Assembly (NCBI RefSeq): GCF_021602025.1
Contig: NZ_BQHW01000001.1
Coordinates: forward strand, 1 to 64,000
From: Pseudomonas ceruminis
GTDB lineage: Bacteria > Pseudomonadota > Gammaproteobacteria > Pseudomonadales > Pseudomonadaceae
Direction: 5' to 3'
DNA length: 64,000 nt
Made by a program: the position numbers and the translations under genes. Below, piece by piece: positions 54,515 through 62,387 of the stretch; the first letter of the stretch is position 1; each line of letters opens with the position of its first letter. Below the pieces are notes generated by a model. The model ran no database searches. It was not told the origin of the DNA and was given only the letters and a program-made list of their open reading frames with translations.

Positions 54515-55054
54515 GTGCGTGTTCAACCCGACGCGGTCTTCGTACCGCTCAATATCGCTGTGCTGACGGTCAGCGATACCCGAACTTACGATAACGACAC
54601 GTCCGGCGAACTGCTCGCCAGCCGTTCGGTGCAGATCGGCCATCGACTGGTGGCGCGTGAGCTGCTCAAGGATGACCTGTACAAGATCCGCGCCCAGGTC
54701 GCTACGTGGATTGCCGATGACCAGGTGCAGGTGGTGCTGATCACCGGTGGCACGGGCTTTACCGGCCGCGACAGTACACCGGAGGCGGTGCAGTGTCTGT
54801 TCGACAGGCAGATCGATGGCTTTGGCGAACTGTTTCGCGCGCTGTCGATTCTCGATATCGGGTCCTCGACCGTACAAAGCCGGGCGCTGGCCGGCATGGC
54901 CAATGGTACCTTGGTGTGCTGCCTGCCGGGCTCTACCGGCGCCTGCCGTACCGCGTGGGAAGGCATCCTGGCGGAACAGCTCGATGCGCGGCACCGGCCG
55001 TGCAATTTCGTCAAGCATCTGAAGCCCATCGCAGCCTGCGAAAGCCGAGGCTGA
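54515..55054 (+). CDS. moaB: Molybdenum cofactor biosynthesis protein MoaB
   Basis: 179 residues from GTG 54515, which is preceded by an ideal AAGGAG; the frame is open further upstream but lacks a site. The MoaB/MogA fold is clear: LNIAVLTVSDTRTYDNDTSGELL, VVLITGGTGFTGRDSTPEAV, and the late LPGSTGACRTAWEGI. It is expected to adenylylate molybdopterin or a related intermediate. Its position near moaA and a molybdoenzyme gene supports a dedicated cofactor supply. Confidence 0.92.
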   Translation: MRVQPDAVFVPLNIAVLTVSDTRTYDNDTSGELLASRSVQIGHRLVARELLKDDLYKIRAQVATWIADDQVQVVLITGGTGFTGRDSTPEAVQCLFDRQIDGFGELFRALSILDIGSSTVQSRALAGMANGTLVCCLPGSTGACRTAWEGILAEQLDARHRPCNFVKHLKPIAACESRG

Positions 55055-55077
55055 GCTGCGCCGGCAGCCATCGAGCG

Positions 55078-55977
55078 TCAGCGCAACACATAATCCACCG
55101 GCAATAAGGCCGGTGGCAGCGGCTCAACCCCCAAGGCCCCCAGCACATCCCGCTCGATGGTGCGCACCATGGCATCGGTCGGCAGGTCGTTCTCGTCCCG
55201 CCCGAACGGGTCCTCCAGCTCATTGCCAATGGCATCCAGGCCGAAGAACGTGTAACCGACGATGGTGGTGAACAGCGGCGCCAGCCAGCCCAGCGGCTCG
55301 GCCAGGGCGAAGGGCAGCAGCAGGCAGAAGATGTAGATGGTGCGGTGCAGCAGCAACGTATAGGGGAACGGCAAGGGGGTGCCCTTGATCCGTTCGCAGG
55401 TTGCCTGCACTTCCGACAGGCCGACCAGGCGCTGTTCCAACAGGCTGTAGCGCCAGTCGCTGATCTGCTGCTGTTCGGCGAGCCGTGAGCACTGTGCGCC
55501 GATCTCACGCAGGAGGGTGTCGCAGACATTGTGCGGGCGGATGGCAGCGGTGTTGCTCAGCCAGGGCCTTGCGGCAGCCACGTCATCCTCACCGCGCAGC
55601 CGCGCATTCAAAGCATGGGAGAAGCCACACAGGTTGCGCAGCAACTCGGCGCGCAGCTTTTCATCGGCGATCACCACGCTTTCGCGTATGAACGAGCGGG
55701 TCTCGATGATCATCTTGCCCCACGCCTTGCGCCCCTCCCACCAGCGGTCGTAGCAGGCGTTGTTGCGAAAGCTCATGAAAATCGACAGCGACAGGCCGAG
55801 CAAGGTGAAGGGCGTTGCGCTGACCGGGTAGAAAAATGCCGGGAAGTGGCGCTCGATCAGCACGATCAGGGCGGCCAGCAAGGTGACCATCAGGCAGCGC
55901 AAGGCAATGCGTTTGAGGATCGAACCTTTGAGAGTGAACAGCACACGCAGCACATCGGGGTTGGGGTGGACGATCAT
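55078..55977 (-). CDS. Bestrophin-family channel protein (YneE-like)
   Basis: 299 residues from ATG 55977 (MIVHPNPDVLRVLFTLKGS). It has the bacterial bestrophin pattern: two N-terminal membrane helices (LMVTLLAALIVLIE, FTLLGLSLSIFMSFRNNACYDRWWEGRKAWG), a cytosolic helical region and two more helices (TIYIFCLLLPFALAEPLGWLAPLFTTIVGYTFFGLDAI) ending in the EDPFGRDENDLP motif. Bacterial homologues are cation-selective channels. It lies between moaB and moaA, on the same strand as moaA, with 20 bp to its stop. Confidence 0.87.
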   Translation of the reverse strand: MIVHPNPDVLRVLFTLKGSILKRIALRCLMVTLLAALIVLIERHFPAFFYPVSATPFTLLGLSLSIFMSFRNNACYDRWWEGRKAWGKMIIETRSFIRESVVIADEKLRAELLRNLCGFSHALNARLRGEDDVAAARPWLSNTAAIRPHNVCDTLLREIGAQCSRLAEQQQISDWRYSLLEQRLVGLSEVQATCERIKGTPLPFPYTLLLHRTIYIFCLLLPFALAEPLGWLAPLFTTIVGYTFFGLDAIGNELEDPFGRDENDLPTDAMVRTIERDVLGALGVEPLPPALLPVDYVLR

Positions 55978-55997
55978 GGAAATCCAAAGGCAGCCGG

Positions 55998-57002
55998 TCA
56001 GCCGCCGGTCATGTTCATGAAACGCAGAATCTGCACATCGCCGCCCACTTCGAAGTGATGGCGATAGGGCTTGAGGTGCAGTGACGCACGAATGGCTTTC
56101 TCCAGCCGTGCGGCATCGCCCGGATGGGCGCGCAGCACTTGCTTGAGGTCCATCGAATGCTCGTTGCCCAGGCACAGCAGTAGCCGGCCTTCAACGGTCA
56201 GCCGCACGCGGTTGCAGGTGGCGCAGAAGTTGTGGCTGTGCGGCGAGATGAACCCGACACGGGTGTGCGGCGCTTGGGCAAGGCGCCAGTAGCGCGCCGG
56301 CCCTTGGGACGATTCGGCCGACTCGACCAGGGTGAAGTGTTCGCCAAGGCGCGCGCGCACCTCATCACTGGAGCAGAAGGACTCGCCGCGTTCATGCTCG
56401 CTGATGACCCCCAGCGGCATTTCTTCGATGAAGGTGATGTCCAGCTCACGGTCGATGGCGAAGCGCACCAGGTCGGCCAGTTCATGGTCGTTGCGGCCCT
56501 TGAGCACCACGCAATTGAGCTTGGTGCGCTGGAAGCCGGCGCGGCGGGCGGCATCGATGCCAGCGATCACCTGGCGCAGGTCGCCGGTGCGGGTCAGTTG
56601 CTTGAAGCGCTCGGCATCGAGGCTGTCCAGGCTGATGTTCAGGCGAGAAACACCCGCGTCGAACAGCGGCTGGGCCAGGCGGCCAAGTTGCGAGCCGTTG
56701 CTGGTCATGCACAGCTCGCGCAGGCCGGGCAGGGCGGCGATACGCCGGCACAGATCGACGATGCCCTGGCGCACCAAGGGCTCTCCGCCGGTGAGGCGTA
56801 TCTTGCGGGTGCCCAGCGCGACAAAGCGTTCGGCTACCTGGAACAGCTCTTCGAGGCTGAGGATCTGCTGGCGCGGCAGGAACTGCATGTCTTCGGCCAT
56901 GCAATACACGCAGCGGAAGTCGCAACGGTCCGTGACCGACATCCGCAGGTAGTCGATCTTGCGATTGAAGCCGTCGATCAGGGCCCGGCTGTTCTGTTCC
57001 AC
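55998..57002 (-). CDS. moaA: GTP 3',8-cyclase MoaA
   Basis: Radical SAM enzyme that begins molybdopterin synthesis from GTP, 334 residues. The SAM cluster motif is [11 protein letters not shown], the next signature is [12 protein letters not shown], and the second [4Fe-4S] site is [12 protein letters not shown] with a later LCLGNE. The C-terminal GG (MTGG) used in catalysis is present. I prefer GTG 57002 ([14 protein letters not shown]) as start because it gives the usual length; GTG 57104 would add 34 residues and has an AGGGG at a long spacing. Confidence 0.92.
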   Translation of the reverse strand: MEQNSRALIDGFNRKIDYLRMSVTDRCDFRCVYCMAEDMQFLPRQQILSLEELFQVAERFVALGTRKIRLTGGEPLVRQGIVDLCRRIAALPGLRELCMTSNGSQLGRLAQPLFDAGVSRLNISLDSLDAERFKQLTRTGDLRQVIAGIDAARRAGFQRTKLNCVVLKGRNDHELADLVRFAIDRELDITFIEEMPLGVISEHERGESFCSSDEVRARLGEHFTLVESAESSQGPARYWRLAQAPHTRVGFISPHSHNFCATCNRVRLTVEGRLLLCLGNEHSMDLKQVLRAHPGDAARLEKAIRASLHLKPYRHHFEVGGDVQILRFMNMTGG

Positions 57003-57148
57003 GTTCGCGCTCGGCTGGGGGAGGGGTACTAAGTCCAAGCTATAACCTGCGGTGACCCCCGTCAAATTGCTTTGCCCGACTGTTTCATCAATCTCCTCTA
57101 TCACGGTTACAAGGCCCCTGATCGAAACGGCCTATCACCCTGTAAGAC

Positions 57149-57163
57149 ATATCGATTGGACGC
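57149..57163 (+). promoter_or_regulatory. Shared motif upstream of the molybdoenzyme gene
   Basis: A second exact copy of ATATCGATTGGACGC, 86 bp before the molybdoenzyme start and between it and the divergent moaA. See the copy at 54449-54463 for its likely function. Confidence 0.5.
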
Positions 57164-57249
57164 CCATGTACCTGCCTCAATAGGCTGAAAAGAAGCACCG
57201 GACGACATGCTCCGCTGCACCTTTTCAATGCCGCGTGAGGATCGACCCC

Positions 57250-59601
57250 ATGAGCCAGGACGAACACATCAGGGACTACAAAGGCCCCGCCGCCGGCTGG
57301 GGCGCGCTCAAGAGCGTGACCAAGAGCTGGTTGGGCAGCGACAACGCCTTCAAGAACCTGCGCGCCATGCTCAAGACCAACCAGAACGGCGGCTTCGACT
57401 GCCCTGGCTGCGCCTGGGGCGAATCGCCGGAAAGCGACATGGTCAAGTTCTGCGAGAACGGCGCCAAGGCGGTCAACTGGGAGGCCACGGGCCGTTCGGT
57501 CGACCCGGCATTCTTTGCCAAGTACAGCGTCAGCGCCCTGGCTGAGCAGACCGACTACTGGCTTGAGTACCAAGGCCGCCTTACCCACCCGATGCGTTAC
57601 GACGCGGCCACGGACCATTATGTGCAAACCTCCTGGGAAGAGGCTTTTGCCCTGGTCGCCAAGCACCTGCGGGCGCTCGATTCAGCCGATCAGGCCGAGT
57701 TCTACACCTCCGGCCGTGCCAGCAACGAGGCGGCGTTCCTCTACCAGCTGTTCGTGCGTGCTTACGGCACCAACAATTTCCCCGATTGCTCGAACATGTG
57801 TCACGAGGCCAGCGGTGTGGGCATGTCGCAAACCTTGGGGGTGGGCAAGGGCACTGTGGTGTTCCACGACCTGGAACTGGCCGACGCAATCTTCGTGATC
57901 GGCCAGAACCCTGGAACCAACCACCCGCGCATGCTCGAACCGCTGCGTGAGGCGGTCAAGCGCGGCGCCCAGGTGGTGTGCTTCAACCCGCTCAAGGAGC
58001 GCGGCCTGGAGCGCTTCCAGCATCCGCAGCACCCGTTCGAGATGCTCAGCAACGGCTCCGAGCCGACCAACACCGCTTACTTTCGCCCGGCCCTGGGCGG
58101 CGACATGGCGGCCATGCGCGGTATTGCCAAGTACCTGTTGCAATGGGAACGCGAAGCCCAGGCCAAGGGTGAGCCTGCGGTGTTCGACCACGCCTTCATC
58201 CAGGCGCACACCAGCGGCGTCGATGACTACCTGGCGGCGGTGGATGCCACTTCGTGGGAGCACATCGTCGAGCAGTCTGGCTTGAACCTGGCCGAGATCG
58301 AACTGGCTGCGCGTATGTACCGCAAGGCCGAACGGGTGATCATGTGCTGGGCCATGGGGGTGACCCAGCACCGCCACTCGGTGCCGACCGTGCAGGAAAT
58401 CGTCAACCTGCAGCTGCTGCGCGGCAACGTCGGCAAGCCCGGTGCTGGCCTGTCGCCGGTGCGTGGCCACAGTAACGTGCAGGGCGACCGCACCATGGGC
58501 ATCGACGAGAAGCCCAAGGCGGCGTTGCTCGATGCGCTGGAAAAACGCTTCCACTTCCGCGTGCCCCGCGCCCACGGGCATAACGCCGTGCTGGCGATCA
58601 AGGCCATGGAGGAGGGGCGGGCCAAAGTGTTCATCGCGCTTGGCGGCAACTTCGCCCAGGCCACGCCAGACACCCCGCGCACCCATGCGGCCCTGCGCAA
58701 CTGCGCGCTGACCGTGCAGATTTCCACCAAGCTCAACCGCTCGCACCTGGTCACCGGCGGCGATGCGCTGATTCTGCCGTGCCTGGGGCGTACCGAGATT
58801 GACCTTCAGGCCAACGGCCCCCAGGGTGTGACGGTGGAAGACACCTTCAGCATGGTGCATATCTCCCATGGCCAACTGCGCCCGCGTTCGCCGCACCTGC
58901 GTTCGGAGCCCTGGATCATTGCCGGTATGGCCAAGGCCACCCTGGGCAATCAGCCAATCGACTGGGAATATGCCGTTGCTGACTACAGCCGCATACGCGC
59001 CATGATCGCCGACGTCATTCCCGGCTTTGCCGACTTCAACGAGCGCCTGCAGCACCCGGGTGGCTTCCACCTGGGCAACAGCGCGGCCGAGCGCAACTGG
59101 CGCACCACCACAGGCAAGGCACGCTTCAGTCCCAGCCCGTTGCCTGAGCACCTGGTCAACGCCCAGGTACTGGCCCGCGGCGACAAACCGGACCTGATCC
59201 TGCAGACGATGCGTTCGCACGACCAGTACAACACCACGCTGTACGGGCTCGACGATCGCTATCGCGGGGTGTTTGGCCTGCGTGAAGTGGTATTCGTCAG
59301 CGAGGCGGACATCCGTCGCCTGGGCTTCGAGCCGGGCGAGCAGGTGGACCTGGTGTCGCTGTGGGAGGATGGCGTGGAGCGACGCGTGTCGGGGTTCCGC
59401 CTGGTGCCCTATGACATTCCAGACGGGCAGGCGGCCGCCTACTATCCGGAAACCAACCCGCTGGTGCCGCTGGAAAGCTATGGCGAAGGGACCTACACGC
59501 CAACGTCCAAGTTCGTTGCCATTCGCCTGGAGTTCGTTGCCATTCGCCTGGAGAAGGCCAAGGCCGGTAACCGGATCGAGGCGGTGTTGGCAGCGGATTG
59601 A
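57250..59601 (+). CDS. FdhF/YdeP-family molybdopterin oxidoreductase
   Basis: Bis-MGD enzyme of the formate dehydrogenase alpha-like YdeP branch, 783 residues from ATG 57250 (MSQDEHIRDYKG) after GAGGA. The N-terminal cluster region is GGFDCPGCAWGE followed by KFCENG, giving three visible cysteines. DCSNMCHEASG aligns with the selenocysteine site of FdhF with Cys in its place. Cofactor-binding segments GQNPGTNHPRMLEP and GVTQHRHSVPTVQEI are present. Close to the C terminus the seven residues FVAIRLE occur twice in tandem (see findings). The exact substrate of YdeP-type proteins is not settled; E. coli YdeP is linked to acid resistance. MoaA and MoaB genes adjoin it. Confidence 0.9.
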   Translation: MSQDEHIRDYKGPAAGWGALKSVTKSWLGSDNAFKNLRAMLKTNQNGGFDCPGCAWGESPESDMVKFCENGAKAVNWEATGRSVDPAFFAKYSVSALAEQTDYWLEYQGRLTHPMRYDAATDHYVQTSWEEAFALVAKHLRALDSADQAEFYTSGRASNEAAFLYQLFVRAYGTNNFPDCSNMCHEASGVGMSQTLGVGKGTVVFHDLELADAIFVIGQNPGTNHPRMLEPLREAVKRGAQVVCFNPLKERGLERFQHPQHPFEMLSNGSEPTNTAYFRPALGGDMAAMRGIAKYLLQWEREAQAKGEPAVFDHAFIQAHTSGVDDYLAAVDATSWEHIVEQSGLNLAEIELAARMYRKAERVIMCWAMGVTQHRHSVPTVQEIVNLQLLRGNVGKPGAGLSPVRGHSNVQGDRTMGIDEKPKAALLDALEKRFHFRVPRAHGHNAVLAIKAMEEGRAKVFIALGGNFAQATPDTPRTHAALRNCALTVQISTKLNRSHLVTGGDALILPCLGRTEIDLQANGPQGVTVEDTFSMVHISHGQLRPRSPHLRSEPWIIAGMAKATLGNQPIDWEYAVADYSRIRAMIADVIPGFADFNERLQHPGGFHLGNSAAERNWRTTTGKARFSPSPLPEHLVNAQVLARGDKPDLILQTMRSHDQYNTTLYGLDDRYRGVFGLREVVFVSEADIRRLGFEPGEQVDLVSLWEDGVERRVSGFRLVPYDIPDGQAAAYYPETNPLVPLESYGEGTYTPTSKFVAIRLEFVAIRLEKAKAGNRIEAVLAAD
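59512..59553 (+). repeat. 21-bp in-frame tandem duplication in the molybdoenzyme gene
   Basis: TTCGTTGCCATTCGCCTGGAG at 59512-59532 is repeated exactly at 59533-59553, encoding FVAIRLE twice. Exact identity suggests a recent slippage event or an assembly artefact. Confidence 0.9.
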
Positions 59602-59621
59602 CCGGTGCCCACCACCGCCGA

Positions 59622-60083
59622 TCAGATTCTGTGCACCGGGTACGCCGTGGTGTACTTCATCTGCTCCATGGCAAAGCTCGAGGTGATGTTGGAAAGCCCG
59701 TCGGTGCGGGTGATCAGCTTCTTGTAGAAGCGGTCGTAGGCTGCAATGTCACCCACCACCACCCGCAGCATGTAGTCCCAGTCGCCAGACATGCGATAGA
59801 ACTCCATCACCTCCTCGAAGCCCTTGACTGTCGTGGCAAACTGCTCCAGCCAGGCGCTGTCGTGGCGCTGGGTCTTGAGCTGGACGAACACGGTCAGCCC
59901 AAGGCCCAGGCGTTCGGGGTCGAGCAGGGCGACGCGGCCGACGATGTAGCCGTCCTCCTCCAGGCGCTTGACCCGTTTCCAGCAGGGTGTAGTGGACAGG
60001 TTGACGGCTTCGGCCAGGTCCTTGAGCGAGATCGAGGCATCGCGCTGGAGCAGGGTGAGGATATGCTGGTCGAACGTGTCCAT
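59622..60083 (-). CDS. Lrp/AsnC-family transcriptional regulator
   Basis: 153 residues from ATG 60083 (MDTFDQHILTLLQRDASIS). The helix-turn-helix is SLKDLAEAVNLSTTPCWKRVKRLEEDGYI and the C-terminal RAM ligand domain covers about 65-150. It is divergent from the transsulfuration enzyme gene across 132 bp, the usual position for a local activator that senses the amino acid substrate. Confidence 0.9.
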   Translation of the reverse strand: MDTFDQHILTLLQRDASISLKDLAEAVNLSTTPCWKRVKRLEEDGYIVGRVALLDPERLGLGLTVFVQLKTQRHDSAWLEQFATTVKGFEEVMEFYRMSGDWDYMLRVVVGDIAAYDRFYKKLITRTDGLSNITSSFAMEQMKYTTAYPVHRI

Positions 60084-60215
60084 GACGAAGGCGCCGCGCA
60101 GAAAAATGTCCCACAGCCTACCCCAGGAGTAGAAAAATTTCCTGCAGCGGCCGGCACTATCACGGCCTGTGAGTGTGCGATAGTTGTGCACTTCCCTCTT
60201 TCACTGGGCCAGACC

Positions 60216-61388
60216 ATGTCCGACAAGCCGCGCAATTTCGCCACCCGTACCATTCATGCTGGTCAGCAGTTCAGCGTGGCCGACAATGCGATCTTCCCGC
60301 CGATCTACACCGCCAGCTCGTATACCAAGCGCAGCCTCGACGACAACCCCGAATACGCCTACAGCCGCGTCGGCAACCCCACCCGGCATGCCTACGAAAC
60401 CTGTGTCGCCGCCCTGGAGGAAGGCGTTGGCGCGGTGGCCTGTGCCTCGGGTGTCAACGCCACCGCCACGGTGCTGGAGTTGCTGCCCAAGGATGCCCAC
60501 GTGGTGGTGATGAACGGTGTCTACGGTGGCACTTTCCGCATTCTTGAAGACTACCGCGGGCGCACTTCGGGGCTGACCACGACCTACGTCGACCTCAATG
60601 ATCTGGCGGCAGTGGCGGCGGCCATCAGGCCGGAAACCCAACTGATCTGGATCGAGTCACCGACCAACCCGTTGCTGCACCTGGTCGACATCAAGGCCGT
60701 CTGCGACCTGGCCCGGTCGCGCGGCATTCTCACCTGCATCGACAACACCTTCTGCTCACCCTGGAACCAGCGCCCGATCACCCTGGGCGTGGACCTGGTA
60801 ATGCACTCGGCCAGCAAATACATCGGCGGCCACTCCGACCTCACCGGCGGCGTGGTGGTGGCCGCCAACGAGGCATTGCTGGCGCGTTTGCGCAAGATCA
60901 GCATGGCAGTGGGCGCAATCCAGGGCCCCTTCGACTGCTACCTGGCCTTGCGTGGCCTGAAGACCCTGGATGTACGCATGGAGCGCCAGTGCGCGAATGC
61001 GCTGCAGGTGGCGCGCTTTCTTGAAAGCCACCCACAGATCGAGCAGGTGTACTACCCCGGGCTGGAAAGCCACCCGCAGCATGACCTGTGCCAGCGCCAG
61101 ATGCGCGCCGGCGGGGCCGTGGTGGCGATGAAGGTCAAGGGCGGCGACCGGGCGGCGCTCAATCGCTTGATCGAGGCCCTGCAGATCTTTGTCCTGGCTG
61201 ATTCGTTGGGCGGCGTGGAGAGCATGATCAACCACTCCTGGAGCATGTCGCACAATTCGCTGAGCCCTGAGCAGAAGGGGGTGATGGGGATCAGTGAGGG
61301 CTTGCTGCGGCTGTCGATCGGGATCGAGGACTACCGTGACTTGATCGAGGACCTGGACGGGGCGTTGCAGGCTTCGGCGGCCGTGTAA
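60216..61388 (+). CDS. Cys/Met-metabolism PLP enzyme (cystathionine gamma-lyase/synthase type)
   Basis: 390 residues from ATG 60216 (MSDKPRNFATRTIHAGQ). A fold-type I transsulfuration enzyme: YSRVGNPTRHAYE, ASGVNATATVLELL, YGGTFRILED, SPTNPLLHLVDI, and the PLP lysine in MHSASKYIGGHSD. Which reaction (cystathionine gamma-lyase, gamma-synthase or methionine gamma-lyase) cannot be decided from motifs alone. The divergent Lrp-type gene suggests induction by an amino acid and therefore a degradative role. Confidence 0.9.
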   Translation: MSDKPRNFATRTIHAGQQFSVADNAIFPPIYTASSYTKRSLDDNPEYAYSRVGNPTRHAYETCVAALEEGVGAVACASGVNATATVLELLPKDAHVVVMNGVYGGTFRILEDYRGRTSGLTTTYVDLNDLAAVAAAIRPETQLIWIESPTNPLLHLVDIKAVCDLARSRGILTCIDNTFCSPWNQRPITLGVDLVMHSASKYIGGHSDLTGGVVVAANEALLARLRKISMAVGAIQGPFDCYLALRGLKTLDVRMERQCANALQVARFLESHPQIEQVYYPGLESHPQHDLCQRQMRAGGAVVAMKVKGGDRAALNRLIEALQIFVLADSLGGVESMINHSWSMSHNSLSPEQKGVMGISEGLLRLSIGIEDYRDLIEDLDGALQASAAV

Positions 61389-61457
61389 AGGCGGTGGCCG
61401 CTTTGCGGGTCAACCCGTTCCTGCAGCGAGTGTGCTGCTTTGGCATGCACCGCAGCA

Positions 61458-61485
61458 CCTGTGGGAGCGGGTTGCCCGCGAAGCG
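61458..61485. repeat. REP-like element
   Basis: CCTGTGGGAGCGGGTTGCCCGCGAAGCG matches the common Pseudomonas intergenic REP consensus. It lies between the convergent PLP enzyme and YdcH-like genes. Confidence 0.6.
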
Positions 61486-61509
61486 GACGATCGAGTCAGC
61501 AGAAACCCA

Positions 61510-61746
61510 TCAGGATTTCGGCGGATGAATGATCCGTTCGATCTTGTCCTTGATCAGCAACCTCTCCTTGCGTAGGCGGTTGACGGTATCGTCGTTGGTA
61601 CCATTGCCTTCGGCGGCGACCACCTCCTTGTCCTTGGCGTTGTATTCCTTGTGCAGCTTGTGAAGGTCCTGGTCCTTGTCTATCAGTGCCTGGAATGCAT
61701 CAGCGGTAACGTGCAGGTCAGCGAGCAGATCGTGCGGAACTGGCAT
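61510..61746 (-). CDS. YdcH-family small protein (DUF465)
   Basis: 78 residues from ATG 61746 (MPVPHDLLADL) with GAGGTGAAG upstream. It is a helical hairpin with the DUF465 pattern: FQALIDKDQDLHKLHKEYNAKDKEV followed by NRLRKERLLIKDKIERII. Function unknown; members are small cytosolic coiled-coil proteins. Confidence 0.85.
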   Translation of the reverse strand: MPVPHDLLADLHVTADAFQALIDKDQDLHKLHKEYNAKDKEVVAAEGNGTNDDTVNRLRKERLLIKDKIERIIHPPKS

Positions 61747-61862
61747 TTCTTCACCTCTGTCAGGGTTGTCGTTAAGGTCCTGACCTTTGAGGATAGCCGC
61801 CTTTGCGCGGCTGGGGGACTGGGGTAGGCTGTCGCATCTCCTCACCGCCTGGAACCCGCGCC

Positions 61863-62228
61863 ATGCCGCACCTGAACCTGGAATACAGCGACAACCTGAA
61901 AACGCTCAATGTCGATGTGCTGCTGCTACGCCTGAACCACGCGCTGGTCGGCAGCGGCCAGTTTGCCGATGAGGCGGATATCAAAAGCCGTGCCCAGGCC
62001 TTCTCGCACTACCGCGTTGGCACCGCGCCCGGTGAGCGCGCGTTCGCCCATGTGCGCCTGGCTATCCTGAGCGGTCGCTCACCGGAGGTGAAAAAGCAGC
62101 TGTCCGCCAGCTTGCTGGAGGTGCTGCGCGAAGCCGCACCGGAGCAGGACGGCGTGGACATCCAGTTGTGTGTCGAAATACTCGATATGGACCGTGAGCC
62201 GTACGCCAAGCTTCGCCTGCCAGGCTGA
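61863..62228 (+). CDS. 5-carboxymethyl-2-hydroxymuconate Delta-isomerase-like protein
   Basis: 121 residues beginning MPHLNLEYSDNL; removal of Met leaves the N-terminal proline used as general base in the tautomerase/CHMI family. FSHYRVGTAPGERAFAHVRLAILSGR and the late VEILDMDREPYAKL fit CHMI (HpaF/HpcD) proteins of homoprotocatechuate degradation. No other hpa genes are in the window, so the physiological substrate is open. Confidence 0.85.
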   Translation: MPHLNLEYSDNLKTLNVDVLLLRLNHALVGSGQFADEADIKSRAQAFSHYRVGTAPGERAFAHVRLAILSGRSPEVKKQLSASLLEVLREAAPEQDGVDIQLCVEILDMDREPYAKLRLPG

Positions 62229-62387
62229 ATGGCGCCTGAATGAACTTCATTTAATGGATAAAAGACGCCGCTTCACGAATTTGTTGGCGTCTTTTTCACA
62301 AAAAATTGATGGTGTCCTTTCTAGAGTTCGGCCAACTTTCCCACGGTGCCTTCTGGCCGGGGGGTTGATAACCACTCTTGATTGCGA

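Noticed and set aside
59598-60215. Long N-terminal extension of the transsulfuration enzyme frame
   Set aside because: The extension is antisense to the Lrp-type regulator, and family members start at the MSDKPRNFATRTIHAGQ segment.
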